A stretch of DNA of 5,873 nt, taken from assembly GCA_023299895.1 (NCBI GenBank), contig JALZWI010000183.1:1-5873 (forward strand), in the 5' to 3' direction. Position numbers and translations under genes: made by a program. Under the pieces are notes generated by a model. The model was not told the origin of the DNA, ran no database searches, and was given only the letters and a program-made list of their open reading frames with translations. The DNA is from Arenicella sp. (GTDB taxonomy: Bacteria; Pseudomonadota; Gammaproteobacteria; Arenicellales; Arenicellaceae). Below, piece by piece: positions 1-5,873 of the stretch. The number at the start of each line of letters is the position of its first letter. Within the stretch, counting starts at the first letter, position 1.

Positions 1-629
1 TCAGCCTCCCAACCTAAGCTTTCAGATGAGATCGGATCGATGAAATGACGACCGGGCCGAAAAACTCGATACTCATCAAATGACTGATCGTCAATCCCGC
101 GCGCATAGAACTGATCATACTTACCCATTAATAAACGATTATCAACACCATCAACAACATAGCCGGCATTGAGCATCTCTTGTTCATCGGTCACTAGTGG
201 GGAATTGATATAAGCTTGAATAGAGGCTGGATCAATTGGCGCAATCGCTGATCTAAAATCGGTGGGGCGTGCGCTCGGCGATAACTTCACCGTTTCTCTT
301 TGCAAAGAACGCAATACAGGTCGGCCATCAATAAACGTCAATACCAGTACATCTCCTGGATAAATAAGGTCAGGGTTTTCAACCTGAGGGTTACCCTGCC
401 AAATCTCTGGCCAGCGCCACGGATCGGTTAGGAATTTAGTTGAGATATCCCACAACGTGTCACCTTCAACTACTATGTATCGTTCAGGATAATTTGCTGC
501 CAAATCATTTTCTGTTGCAGCATAAGCACTCAACGAACTAACTAAAGTGCCAAAAATAACGATAGCAATCAGTTTTGTATTACGATAATTTTTGAGGAAA
601 AGATGATTCATTTGTTTTTTTCTAGCCAT
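1..629 (-). CDS. tsaP: LysM-domain peptidoglycan-binding protein, TsaP-like (C-terminus beyond left edge)
   Basis: This is the N-terminal part (209 codons) of a secreted protein; the open frame runs leftward off the window. Residues 1-19 are basic (R3, K4, K5, K13, R16, K19), residues 20-34 are hydrophobic, and an AYA-A site near residue 37 suits signal peptidase I, so export to the periplasm is likely. Residues about 51-97 form a LysM domain: YIVVEGDTLWDIS, a DPWRWPEIW segment, NPQVENPDLIYPGDVL. LysM domains bind peptidoglycan glycan. The region after about residue 100 matches no domain I can name. A LysM gene of this type divergent from def-fmt-rsmB matches the PA0020 (TsaP) locus of Pseudomonas aeruginosa; TsaP links the type IV pilus secretin PilQ to the cell wall. 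The TsaP assignment rests on domain type and context; no pilus gene is in view. The start at 629 gives the longer basic N-terminus. ATG at 611 is an alternative, and neither has a clear Shine-Dalgarno. Confidence 0.82.
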   Translation of the reverse strand, partial: MARKKQMNHLFLKNYRNTKLIAIVIFGTLVSSLSAYAATENDLAANYPERYIVVEGDTLWDISTKFLTDPWRWPEIWQGNPQVENPDLIYPGDVLVLTFIDGRPVLRSLQRETVKLSPSARPTDFRSAIAPIDPASIQAYINSPLVTDEQEMLNAGYVVDGVDNRLLMGKYDQFYARGIDDQSFDEYRVFRPGRHFIDPISSESLGWEA

Positions 630-706
630 TTTCAATTATTCTATTGATATATTTATACCGCCAAATACAAGCACTTGACGAATTAAATATTAATTATCTG
701 TTCTTA

Positions 707-735
707 TTTAGCATGTTACACAAACAATGTAGAAT
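707..735 (+). promoter_or_regulatory. Candidate sigma-70 promoter for the def operon
   Basis: TAGAAT at 730-735 matches five of six positions of the -10 consensus. A weak -35 (TTTAGC, 707-712) lies 17 bp upstream and matches only about half of TTGACA. The start of transcription would fall near 742, leaving a leader of about 50 nt before def. The call rests on position and the -10 box alone; other AT-rich hexamers nearby could serve instead. Confidence 0.3.
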
Positions 736-766
736 ACAGTTTACGTTATTTTCACCAGAAACTGTA
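735..766. repeat. Perfect 8-bp inverted repeat in the def leader (possible operator)
   Basis: TACAGTTT (735-742) is exactly the reverse complement of AAACTGTA (759-766), with 16 bp between the arms. The centres of the arms are 24 bp apart, a little over two helical turns, which would suit a dimeric regulator. If the -10 at 730-735 is right, the first arm touches the -10/+1 region and the second lies in the early leader. As an RNA hairpin it would be weak, with an AT-rich stem and a 16-nt loop. The repeat is seen directly; a regulatory role is inference. Confidence 0.45.
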
Positions 767-782
767 ATCAAAATTCACTTTT

Positions 783-786
783 AGGG
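783..786 (+). promoter_or_regulatory. Shine-Dalgarno site of def
   Basis: AGGG lies 6 nt before the ATG at 793. It is the clearest ribosome-binding site in the window and supports this start for def, which also matches the usual N-terminus of the family. Confidence 0.65.
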
Positions 787-792
787 CTTTTC

Positions 793-1290
793 ATGGCGAT
801 TTTAGATATTTTGGTCTATCCAGACCCCCGGTTGCGCACCGTCGCCAAACCAGTCAAAAACGTTGATGAGAGTACACGACAGCTAATCAGCGACATGCTT
901 GAAACCATGTATGATGCCAATGGTATCGGGCTTGCCGCGACCCAAGTCGACGTTCATCAACAAGTTATTGTGATGGATATTTCTGATGCTCGTGACCAAC
1001 CTTTAATATTAATTAATCCAACTATTGTGAAAAGCGACGGCGAACAAGTTTACGATGAAGGCTGTTTATCTGTTCCAGAATACTACGCACCAGTGTCTCG
1101 TGCTGAAGATATAAAGCTCACCGCGCTAGATCTGCAAGGTGAAATTTTTGAGCTTGAAGCACAAGGTTTACTAGCAATTTGTATCCAACATGAAATGGAC
1201 CACCTTGTTGGCAAAGTATTTGTTGATTATTTATCACGCCTTAAACAAGACCGCATCCGCAAAAAACTAATCAAACTACAGCGCACCTGA
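793..1290 (+). CDS. def: Peptide deformylase
   Basis: Def is a cytoplasmic metallohydrolase that removes the formyl group from the N-terminal methionine of new polypeptides as they leave the ribosome. All three family motifs are present: GIGLAATQ at residues 44-51, EGCLS at 89-93 and QHEMDH at 132-137. C91, H133 and H137 are the metal ligands (normally Fe2+) and E134 the catalytic acid/base. The length of 165 aa is close to the 169 of E. coli Def. The C-terminal part ([22 protein letters not shown] and [13 protein letters not shown]) is very like the E. coli enzyme, which fits a type 1B (Gram-negative) deformylase. Its start is supported by AGGG 6 nt upstream. It is the first gene of the block, and fmt, encoding the opposing formylation enzyme, starts 8 bp after its stop. 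Nothing is missing or unusual. Confidence 0.98.
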   Translation: MAILDILVYPDPRLRTVAKPVKNVDESTRQLISDMLETMYDANGIGLAATQVDVHQQVIVMDISDARDQPLILINPTIVKSDGEQVYDEGCLSVPEYYAPVSRAEDIKLTALDLQGEIFELEAQGLLAICIQHEMDHLVGKVFVDYLSRLKQDRIRKKLIKLQRT

Positions 1291-1298
1291 GCGATCCA

Positions 1299-2252
1299 AT
1301 GAACGTTTTATTCGCGGGAACTCCCGACTTCGCAGTACCTGCGCTAGACGCGCTCCTGCACAAACATGACATCGTTGGTGTTTATACACAGCCTGACCGT
1401 CAATCAGGTCGCGGTAAGAAAATAACCATGTCACCTGTTAAGCAGCTTGCTTTACAGAATGATATAGCAATTTTTCAGCCTCAATCGCTTCGCGATCAAG
1501 AAGAAACCATTAAACAACTACAGCCTGATGTTTTTGTTGTTGTGGCATTTGGAATGCTGCTACCACAGAAAATTCTTGATATTCCGCTACTAGGTTGCGT
1601 TAATATTCATGGGTCAATTTTACCTCGTTGGCGCGGCGCAGCGCCGATTCAGCGGGCAATTGAAGCAGGCGACTCAGAAACAGGCGTCAGTATCATGCAA
1701 ATGGAAGCCGGTCTTGATACCGGCCCAATTTTTCAGGTGCTTAAAACTCAGATCAACGATCAAGCGACTAGCCTAACGCTACATGACGAACTATCACAAT
1801 TAGGCGCACAAGGCATTTGTGAAACATTGGCCACGATGGAAAACCATCTGAATGAGAACCAAGACACCATTCAAGCTAATAAACAAGACGATAGATTGGC
1901 TTGCTATGCAAAAAAAATTACCAAATCGGAAGCCCAGGTTGACTGGCATGAAAGTCCAGAATTAATCCAACGAAAAATTCGAGCATTTAATCCCTGGCCT
2001 GTTTGTCAAACTCGACATCAAGAGACTCGTATCAGATTGTGGAAATCATCTGTGGTGGATATGCCTTCTGAAAAACTAGGCAGCACTGCAGGGCAGATAA
2101 TCAAAATAGATGATACCGGCATAACGATCACCTGCGGCTCAACTTCACAGGCATTGAAGCTTGAAACACTACAACGTGACGGCAGCAAAGCACTAGCTAG
2201 CAAAGAATTTATTAACGGCTACCCGATTAAAATTGGCGACAGGTTGGCCTAA
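1299..2252 (+). CDS. fmt: Methionyl-tRNA formyltransferase
   Basis: Fmt transfers a formyl group from 10-formyltetrahydrofolate to Met-tRNA(fMet), giving the initiator tRNA used in bacterial translation. The N-terminal Rossmann-type domain opens with LFAGTPDFAVPAL (residues 4-16). The folate-site signature SILPRWRGAAPIQR is at 106-119. The catalytic residues corresponding to E. coli N106, H108 and D144 are N102, H104 and D140 (in NIHG and GLDTG). The loop QPDRQSGRGKK (31-41), which contacts the tRNA acceptor in the E. coli structure, is kept. The C-terminal OB-like tRNA-binding domain covers roughly residues 205-317 and includes the RAFNPWP motif (223-229). The length of 317 aa compares with 315 in E. 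coli. The start leaves no family sequence upstream; its Shine-Dalgarno is weak (GAG overlapping the def stop), suggesting translation coupled to def. Confidence 0.98.
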   Translation: MNVLFAGTPDFAVPALDALLHKHDIVGVYTQPDRQSGRGKKITMSPVKQLALQNDIAIFQPQSLRDQEETIKQLQPDVFVVVAFGMLLPQKILDIPLLGCVNIHGSILPRWRGAAPIQRAIEAGDSETGVSIMQMEAGLDTGPIFQVLKTQINDQATSLTLHDELSQLGAQGICETLATMENHLNENQDTIQANKQDDRLACYAKKITKSEAQVDWHESPELIQRKIRAFNPWPVCQTRHQETRIRLWKSSVVDMPSEKLGSTAGQIIKIDDTGITITCGSTSQALKLETLQRDGSKALASKEFINGYPIKIGDRLA

Positions 2253-2267
2253 AGCTCAATCCAAATA

Positions 2268-3584
2268 ATGGCAAAAAAACTAAATACACGCGCAGTTGCA
2301 GCTAAGCTAAGCTGGCAAATTATCGATCGTGGTCAATCTCTCGATTCGGCTCTTAGTCAATATTTTGAAGCGAATGATCTCAGCAATCAGGACCGTGGAT
2401 TTATTCAAGAATTAGTCTATGGGGTCTGTCGCTGGTACGGCGCACTCGATGCCTCAGCTTCCAAACTACTTAAGTCACCTATTCGAAACAAAGACAGAGT
2501 AGTGCACTATGTGTTGCTGGTCGGCTTATATCAGTTAGGTCATCTACAAACTGCTGACCATGCCGCTGTTGGTGAAACGGTTAATGCTTGCCGTCAACTA
2601 AATAAAGTTTGGGCAAAAAACTTAATTAACGGTTGCTTGCGCACCTACCAAAGGCAGACTGACAATCAATTTTCTTCAGATCATCAAAGCAACCTAGAAT
2701 CTCATCCAGCATGGATCTGCGCAGAGATCAAACAAGCATGGCCTGATAATTTCGAACAAATCGTCAGTGCTAATAACCAACGACCACCAATGTGCTTACG
2801 CGTGAATACTATGCGTAATTCAGTGGATGAATATTTAACTAAATTAGCCAATAATAATATCTCGGCAATCAACGATCCGTACAGTAAAGATGGCATCATC
2901 TTAGTGCAAGCTGTTGCGGTCAGTCTATTACCAGATTTTTTTGATGGGGCTGTTTCAGTTCAAGACACCGCGGCGCAATTGGCTTGCGATTTATTACAAG
3001 TCGAAAAAAATTACATCGTGCTAGATGCCTGTGCTGCACCTGGCGGAAAAACCGCGCACGTTTTAGAGCGAACTGGCGGTCTCATTAATATGACTGCGTT
3101 GGATATATCTGAAGTTCGTTGTGAGCAACTAACCAATACTCTAGAGCGGCTTGAACTGGCTGCACAGACTTATTGTGCAGACGCAACCCAAACTCCAACA
3201 TGGCCTGGAGCCGAATCTGGATATGATCGAATTTTGGTCGATGCGCCATGTTCAGGTTTAGGAGTGATTCGACGTCACCCTGATATCAAACACCATAGAA
3301 CACCAGAAGATATTCAAGCCTTATTACAAACTCAGAAAGCTATATTGAATAACCTTTGGCGCTTATTAAAACCAGGCGGCTTAATGCTCTACATGACATG
3401 CTCCATTTTACCTGATGAAAACGAAGTGCAAATAAGCCAGTTTCTAGCTTCTCAAAACGATGCTATGCTGCAAGCAATCGAACATCCAAACGCTTTAACG
3501 CTCAAACATGGCGTTCAAACATTACCTGGCGTGCATGATATGGATGGCTTTTATTATGCCTTACTTGCAAAAAAAGACTATTAA
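2268..3584 (+). CDS. rsmB: 16S rRNA (cytosine(967)-C(5))-methyltransferase RsmB
   Basis: RsmB (Sun/Fmu) uses S-adenosylmethionine to methylate C5 of C967 in 16S rRNA during assembly of the small subunit. Residues about 5-135 form the NusB-like all-helical RNA-binding domain, with QDRGFIQELVYGV at 41-53 and the VHYVLLVGLYQL stretch at 79-90. A linker carrying NNQRPPMCLRVN (169-180) leads into the Rossmann methyltransferase domain. The SAM-binding motif DACAAPGGKT is at 253-262, motif IV DAPCSGLGVIRRHPDIK at 325-341 (C328), and motif VI TCS at 377-379, where C378 is the expected nucleophile. The C-terminal LPGVHDMDGFYYALL matches the family end. Length is 438 aa against 429 in E. coli. It starts 15 bp after fmt with no strong Shine-Dalgarno. 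Both cysteines of the two-cysteine m5C mechanism are present, so the enzyme should be active. Confidence 0.97.
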   Translation: MAKKLNTRAVAAKLSWQIIDRGQSLDSALSQYFEANDLSNQDRGFIQELVYGVCRWYGALDASASKLLKSPIRNKDRVVHYVLLVGLYQLGHLQTADHAAVGETVNACRQLNKVWAKNLINGCLRTYQRQTDNQFSSDHQSNLESHPAWICAEIKQAWPDNFEQIVSANNQRPPMCLRVNTMRNSVDEYLTKLANNNISAINDPYSKDGIILVQAVAVSLLPDFFDGAVSVQDTAAQLACDLLQVEKNYIVLDACAAPGGKTAHVLERTGGLINMTALDISEVRCEQLTNTLERLELAAQTYCADATQTPTWPGAESGYDRILVDAPCSGLGVIRRHPDIKHHRTPEDIQALLQTQKAILNNLWRLLKPGGLMLYMTCSILPDENEVQISQFLASQNDAMLQAIEHPNALTLKHGVQTLPGVHDMDGFYYALLAKKDY

Positions 3585-3605
3585 GTACAAAGTTGATAAT
3601 CCGTA

Positions 3606-4136
3606 ATGCCCCAACAATTCCAATCAATTTTCACTAAGGTCAAAAATAAGATTGCGCTTTGTGGCTTGGGTGTGGTCTCCGCCATGTTCGTGATTGGCTT
3701 CGTTAATAGTAAAGTACCATTAGATGAACTCTCTATAGAATTATCTCCACATGCACAAGAGGCCATTAATAATGGCGTATTGCTGACCATAGATTGTGAA
3801 TTTTCCTCGATAAAATCAGTTTTTTTATTTGACCTAACAAGCAACGAAAAAAAACATAGATTTACTTTATCAAGGCATACATTATCCAACCGCTATATTG
3901 TCAAACGTGATAATTTAAGTACTCCACATATGTTTCGCTCCATCCCAGAAGCGACTAACTTTATTACAGCTCAATCATTGATCTTGCTTGAGTCTTATAC
4001 GACCTATGATTCACAACGCAAAATGCGTATTTCCTTAAATAAATTCGAACTCCCGGGACCAATGCGGCTACAAGCATTTTTACAAGACAAATGGGATCTA
4101 GATACAGGCTGGTTAGCATGGGAATACGAGAACTAA
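3606..4136 (+). CDS. DUF4390 family membrane-anchored protein of unknown function
   Basis: The 176-aa product has a short basic N-terminus (K11, K13, K15), one hydrophobic segment at about residues 16-34 (signal anchor or uncleaved signal), and an ectodomain that should lie in the periplasm. DUF4390 hallmarks I recognise are ELSPHAQEAINNGVLLTI (45-62), HTLSNRYIV (91-99), a SIPEA segment (112-116) and the C-terminal ELPGPMRLQAFL (148-159) followed by WDLDTGWLAWEY (163-174). No catalytic motif is visible and no function is established for the family to my knowledge. An in-frame stop at 3597-3599 rules out an upstream extension, so ATG at 3606 is the first usable start, although it has no clear Shine-Dalgarno. 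It follows rsmB by 21 bp and overlaps ntrY by 19 bp, an arrangement common in gammaproteobacteria. I infer, without direct evidence, that it acts with the NtrY kinase at the inner membrane. Confidence 0.85.
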   Translation: MPQQFQSIFTKVKNKIALCGLGVVSAMFVIGFVNSKVPLDELSIELSPHAQEAINNGVLLTIDCEFSSIKSVFLFDLTSNEKKHRFTLSRHTLSNRYIVKRDNLSTPHMFRSIPEATNFITAQSLILLESYTTYDSQRKMRISLNKFELPGPMRLQAFLQDKWDLDTGWLAWEYEN

Positions 4137-5873
4137 TCAAAAAAGCCGCAGGACCAATACCCGTCCTCACAGTCTGTGCGGCTTTATTGGTCGTACTATC
4201 TCTATTAATTGTTCAATTGCTCAATGAAGAAGCATCTGGTCAACTGCAGCTGTGGATTACGATACTCGGAAGTGCTGGCATCGCAATTCTTATTTTTTTT
4301 CTGATAATCAATTGCTATTCACTCTACAGGCAATACTCGCGTAACGAACTAGGCTCTAAACTGACCTCTAAGTTAGTATTAATATTCCTTTTCTTAACAC
4401 TTGTTCCTTTCTCCTTAGTTTATTTCTTTTCTATACAGTTTCTGAATAAAGGTATCGATAGCTGGTTTGATGTGCGCGTAGAACAAGCCGTACAAGACGC
4501 CTTATTATTGGGCCAAACATCGTTAGACGGCATTAAAGAAGAAATTTCCAACGATGTTGAAAATTATGCGCAGAACCTCCCAAAAAATCTCGATCCTGGG
4601 CAACTACTGCGCACTCTAGATGATATACGCCGAGCCGAAGACTATGTTGAATTGACACTTTATACGGATGATGGTCGAATTATGGCTTTCAGTAGCGAGG
4701 ACAGCTCACAAATGCTACCCGACACCCCCGGGGATGGTGTATTTTCTGAGTTACGACTCAATCAAAGGCTTGGACTAAATCAAAGTTATACTTCACTGGA
4801 ACCGATTTCCACCAACACCCAACAATTTCGAGTCGTCGCGCCAATTTCAGCACAAGAATATGGTCGCGAGTTTTATGGTTTACAAGCCATAAAATTATTG
4901 CCCTTACGCTATGCGACCTTGGCGAGCAGCGTCGAAACCGCGCTAAATCAATACGACCAAATGCTGTTTGCTAGAGGACCATTAAAGTTCAGCTTATTAG
5001 TCACATTAAGTTTAATTTCGCTAGCAAGTTTATTATTTTCGGTCCTTACTGCTGTTTATTTATCTAAACGCTTAGTCAGCCCAATTTCAAACTTAGCTGC
5101 TGGCACAAAAAAAATTGCCGCAGGTGATTATGGCAGCAAGTTACCAGTTACCAGCAACGATGAATTAGGTATCTTAACTGAGTCATTTAATTACATGAGC
5201 CTTAAAATTGACGACGCCCAGCAAGTTGCTTTTGCAAGTCAACAAGAAACTGAAGAGCAACGAGGTTATTTAGAAGCTGTCCTAACGAATTTATCTTCTG
5301 GTGTATTTGTTTTTGACCATAATAAACAATTAGAGATCTGCAATAGTGCCGCAGTAGATATTCTTGGTGTCAATCTTGATCAAGACATTGGTCAAGATAT
5401 TGCCGAAATCGGTCTTAAATACGATCAACTACAAAACTTTATTAGCCAGATAGCTGATGGTCTGAGTTCAGGCTTAACCAACTGGCAAGATGAAACGACT
5501 TTACTGGGTGCACATGGCCGACAAATATTAATAATGCGAGGCACCTTATTGGCAAATACGAAGTCTTTAACTAATAAAAAACCTCATGGACAAAGCGATT
5601 ACGTTGTTGTGTTTGATGATGTTACTAACCTAATTCAAGCGCAGCGTGATGCAGCTTGGGGTGAAGTAGCAAGACGCCTTGCTCATGAAATCAAAAACCC
5701 ATTGACGCCAATACAGCTTTCAGCAGAACGAATTCGTAACAAGTTTGCATCTCACTTTGAGGGCGAATTAAAAGACACTTTAGAGCGCAGTACTCGTACT
5801 ATCGTGCAACAAGTAGAGTCGATGAAAGAGATGGTCAACGCATTTTCAAGTTACGCTCAACCTGTTCGAGCAG
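4118..5873 (+). CDS. ntrY: NtrY-type membrane sensor histidine kinase (C-terminus beyond right edge)
   Basis: NtrY is an inner-membrane kinase that normally phosphorylates the sigma-54 activator NtrX; the pair has been linked to nitrogen metabolism and to respiratory or redox control in different proteobacteria. The visible 585 codons stay open to the edge. Hydrophobic segments lie at about residues 13-35, 45-67, 84-106 and 289-315. The 107-288 region between the last two, opening with GIDSWFDVRVEQAVQDAL, should be the extracytoplasmic sensor. HAMP follows (about 315-365: SKRLVSPISNLA, then DELGILTESFNYM), then a PAS domain (about 384-505, LEAVLTNLSSGVFVFD). The H-box is AWGEVARRLAHEIKNPLTP, with H523 the phosphorylated histidine. 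The ATPase domain (N, G1, F and G2 boxes) lies beyond the window, so kinase competence cannot be judged. The ATG at 4118 sits inside the DUF4390 gene, with AGG 9 nt upstream, which suggests translational coupling. Confidence 0.93.
   Translation, partial: MGIRELIKKAAGPIPVLTVCAALLVVLSLLIVQLLNEEASGQLQLWITILGSAGIAILIFFLIINCYSLYRQYSRNELGSKLTSKLVLIFLFLTLVPFSLVYFFSIQFLNKGIDSWFDVRVEQAVQDALLLGQTSLDGIKEEISNDVENYAQNLPKNLDPGQLLRTLDDIRRAEDYVELTLYTDDGRIMAFSSEDSSQMLPDTPGDGVFSELRLNQRLGLNQSYTSLEPISTNTQQFRVVAPISAQEYGREFYGLQAIKLLPLRYATLASSVETALNQYDQMLFARGPLKFSLLVTLSLISLASLLFSVLTAVYLSKRLVSPISNLAAGTKKIAAGDYGSKLPVTSNDELGILTESFNYMSLKIDDAQQVAFASQQETEEQRGYLEAVLTNLSSGVFVFDHNKQLEICNSAAVDILGVNLDQDIGQDIAEIGLKYDQLQNFISQIADGLSSGLTNWQDETTLLGAHGRQILIMRGTLLANTKSLTNKKPHGQSDYVVVFDDVTNLIQAQRDAAWGEVARRLAHEIKNPLTPIQLSAERIRNKFASHFEGELKDTLERSTRTIVQQVESMKEMVNAFSSYAQPVRA
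4142..4185 (+). repeat. Nested inverted repeat over the DUF4390 end and ntrY start (terminator-like)
   Basis: AAAGCCGCA (4142-4150) pairs exactly with TGCGGCTTT (4177-4185), enclosing 26 nt. Inside, GGAC (4151-4154) pairs with GTCC (4163-4166), which would stack directly on the outer stem. A second small hairpin, CACA-GTC-TGTG (4168-4178), competes with the outer arm. An A-run precedes the structure (4139-4144) and TTTATT follows the GC stem, the general look of an intrinsic terminator, but the loop is large and the T-run is broken. It starts 5 bp after the DUF4390 stop and lies within codons 9-23 of ntrY. The pairing is seen directly; an attenuating or RNA-stabilising role is inference. Confidence 0.4.

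Larger units (their letters stand above)
630..792. promoter_or_regulatory. Divergent AT-rich intergenic region between the LysM gene and def
   Basis: This 163-bp non-coding stretch separates two divergent genes, so it should hold promoters for both. Seen directly: a minus-strand TATAAA at 657-652, a plausible -10 for the LysM gene but with no good -35 at the right spacing; a 6-bp AT-rich inverted repeat AATTAA/TTAATT at 681-695; TTGACG at 675-680, a good -35 on the plus strand but without a well-placed -10; and the def-proximal elements listed separately. The high AT content would also suit UP elements or nucleoid-protein binding. Both genes having promoters here follows from their orientation; the specific boxes are guesses. 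Confidence 0.6.

Noticed and set aside
681..695. AATTAA/TTAATT inverted repeat in the divergent region.
   Set aside because: Composed only of A and T in a very AT-rich stretch, so chance is a sufficient explanation; noted within the intergenic feature only.
1634..1646. Near-perfect GC palindrome CGGCGC-A-GCGCCG inside fmt.
   Set aside because: It is explained by the invariant RGAAP residues of the folate-site signature; a 1-nt loop cannot form a hairpin of the full stem.
1707..1734. GCCGGT-CTTGAT-ACCGGC hairpin followed by a short T-run inside fmt, terminator-like.
   Set aside because: It encodes the conserved AGLDTGPIF segment with the catalytic Asp. A 4-nt gap separates the stem from the As and Ts, and a terminator in mid-gene would be harmful. 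Most likely protein-driven.
2018..2203. Open frame of 61 codons on the minus strand inside fmt.
   Set aside because: Lies wholly antisense to a well-supported gene, with no recognisable domain or ribosome-binding site; a shadow frame. The same applies to the minus-strand frame at 2702-2899 in rsmB.
3160..3180. 7-bp stem, 7-nt loop (CTGCACA/TGTGCAG) inside rsmB.
   Set aside because: No T-run follows and it lies in the middle of an intact methyltransferase domain; a stem of this size is expected by chance in a window this long.
3581..3889. Minus-strand frame of 102 codons opposite the DUF4390 gene, and another at 3964-4170.
   Set aside because: The plus-strand DUF4390 gene has clear family motifs over the same stretch, and the antisense translations show no domain, signal peptide or conserved feature.
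1..5873. Possibility of a hidden defence, mobile or biosynthetic system.
   Set aside because: Every stretch above about 165 bp is covered by a recognisable gene in a conserved gammaproteobacterial order. I see no transposase, integrase, toxin-antitoxin pair, direct-repeat array or shift in base composition.

Overview
The window looks like a stretch of chromosome from a moderately AT-rich gammaproteobacterium. The evidence is the gene order (a LysM/TsaP-type gene divergent from def-fmt-rsmB, then a DUF4390 gene and ntrY) and close motif-level similarity of Def, Fmt and RsmB to the E. coli proteins. The genus cannot be fixed from the sequence alone. I see no rRNA, tRNA, CRISPR array, insertion sequence or sign of recent transfer. 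Coding density is high and the six genes look intact, although the first and last run off the window edges.

Layout. Positions 1-629 (minus strand) hold the N-terminal 209 codons of a secreted LysM-domain protein of the TsaP type. A 163-bp AT-rich divergent region (630-792) follows, carrying probable promoters and an 8-bp inverted repeat just upstream of def. The rest is one tight co-directional plus-strand block: def (793-1290), fmt (1299-2252), rsmB (2268-3584), a DUF4390 membrane-anchored protein (3606-4136) and the first 585 codons of an NtrY-type sensor kinase (4118 to the right edge). Gaps are 8, 15 and 21 bp, and the last junction is a 19-bp overlap. I see no convincing terminator between the genes, so the block is probably one operon. 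ntrX and possibly trkA would be expected next, outside the window.

How the genes work together. Fmt formylates the initiator Met-tRNA, Def removes the formyl group from new proteins, and RsmB methylates C967 of 16S rRNA, so the first three genes serve translation initiation and ribosome maturation. The DUF4390 protein and NtrY are both inner-membrane proteins with parts outside the cytoplasm, and their genes overlap, which suggests a functional pair. NtrY has four predicted membrane segments, an extracytoplasmic sensor region, HAMP, PAS and an H-box.

I did not find a new defence, mobile or biosynthetic system. The points most worth a second look are the nested inverted repeat at the very start of ntrY, the inverted repeat in the def leader, and the unexplained DUF4390-NtrY coupling.
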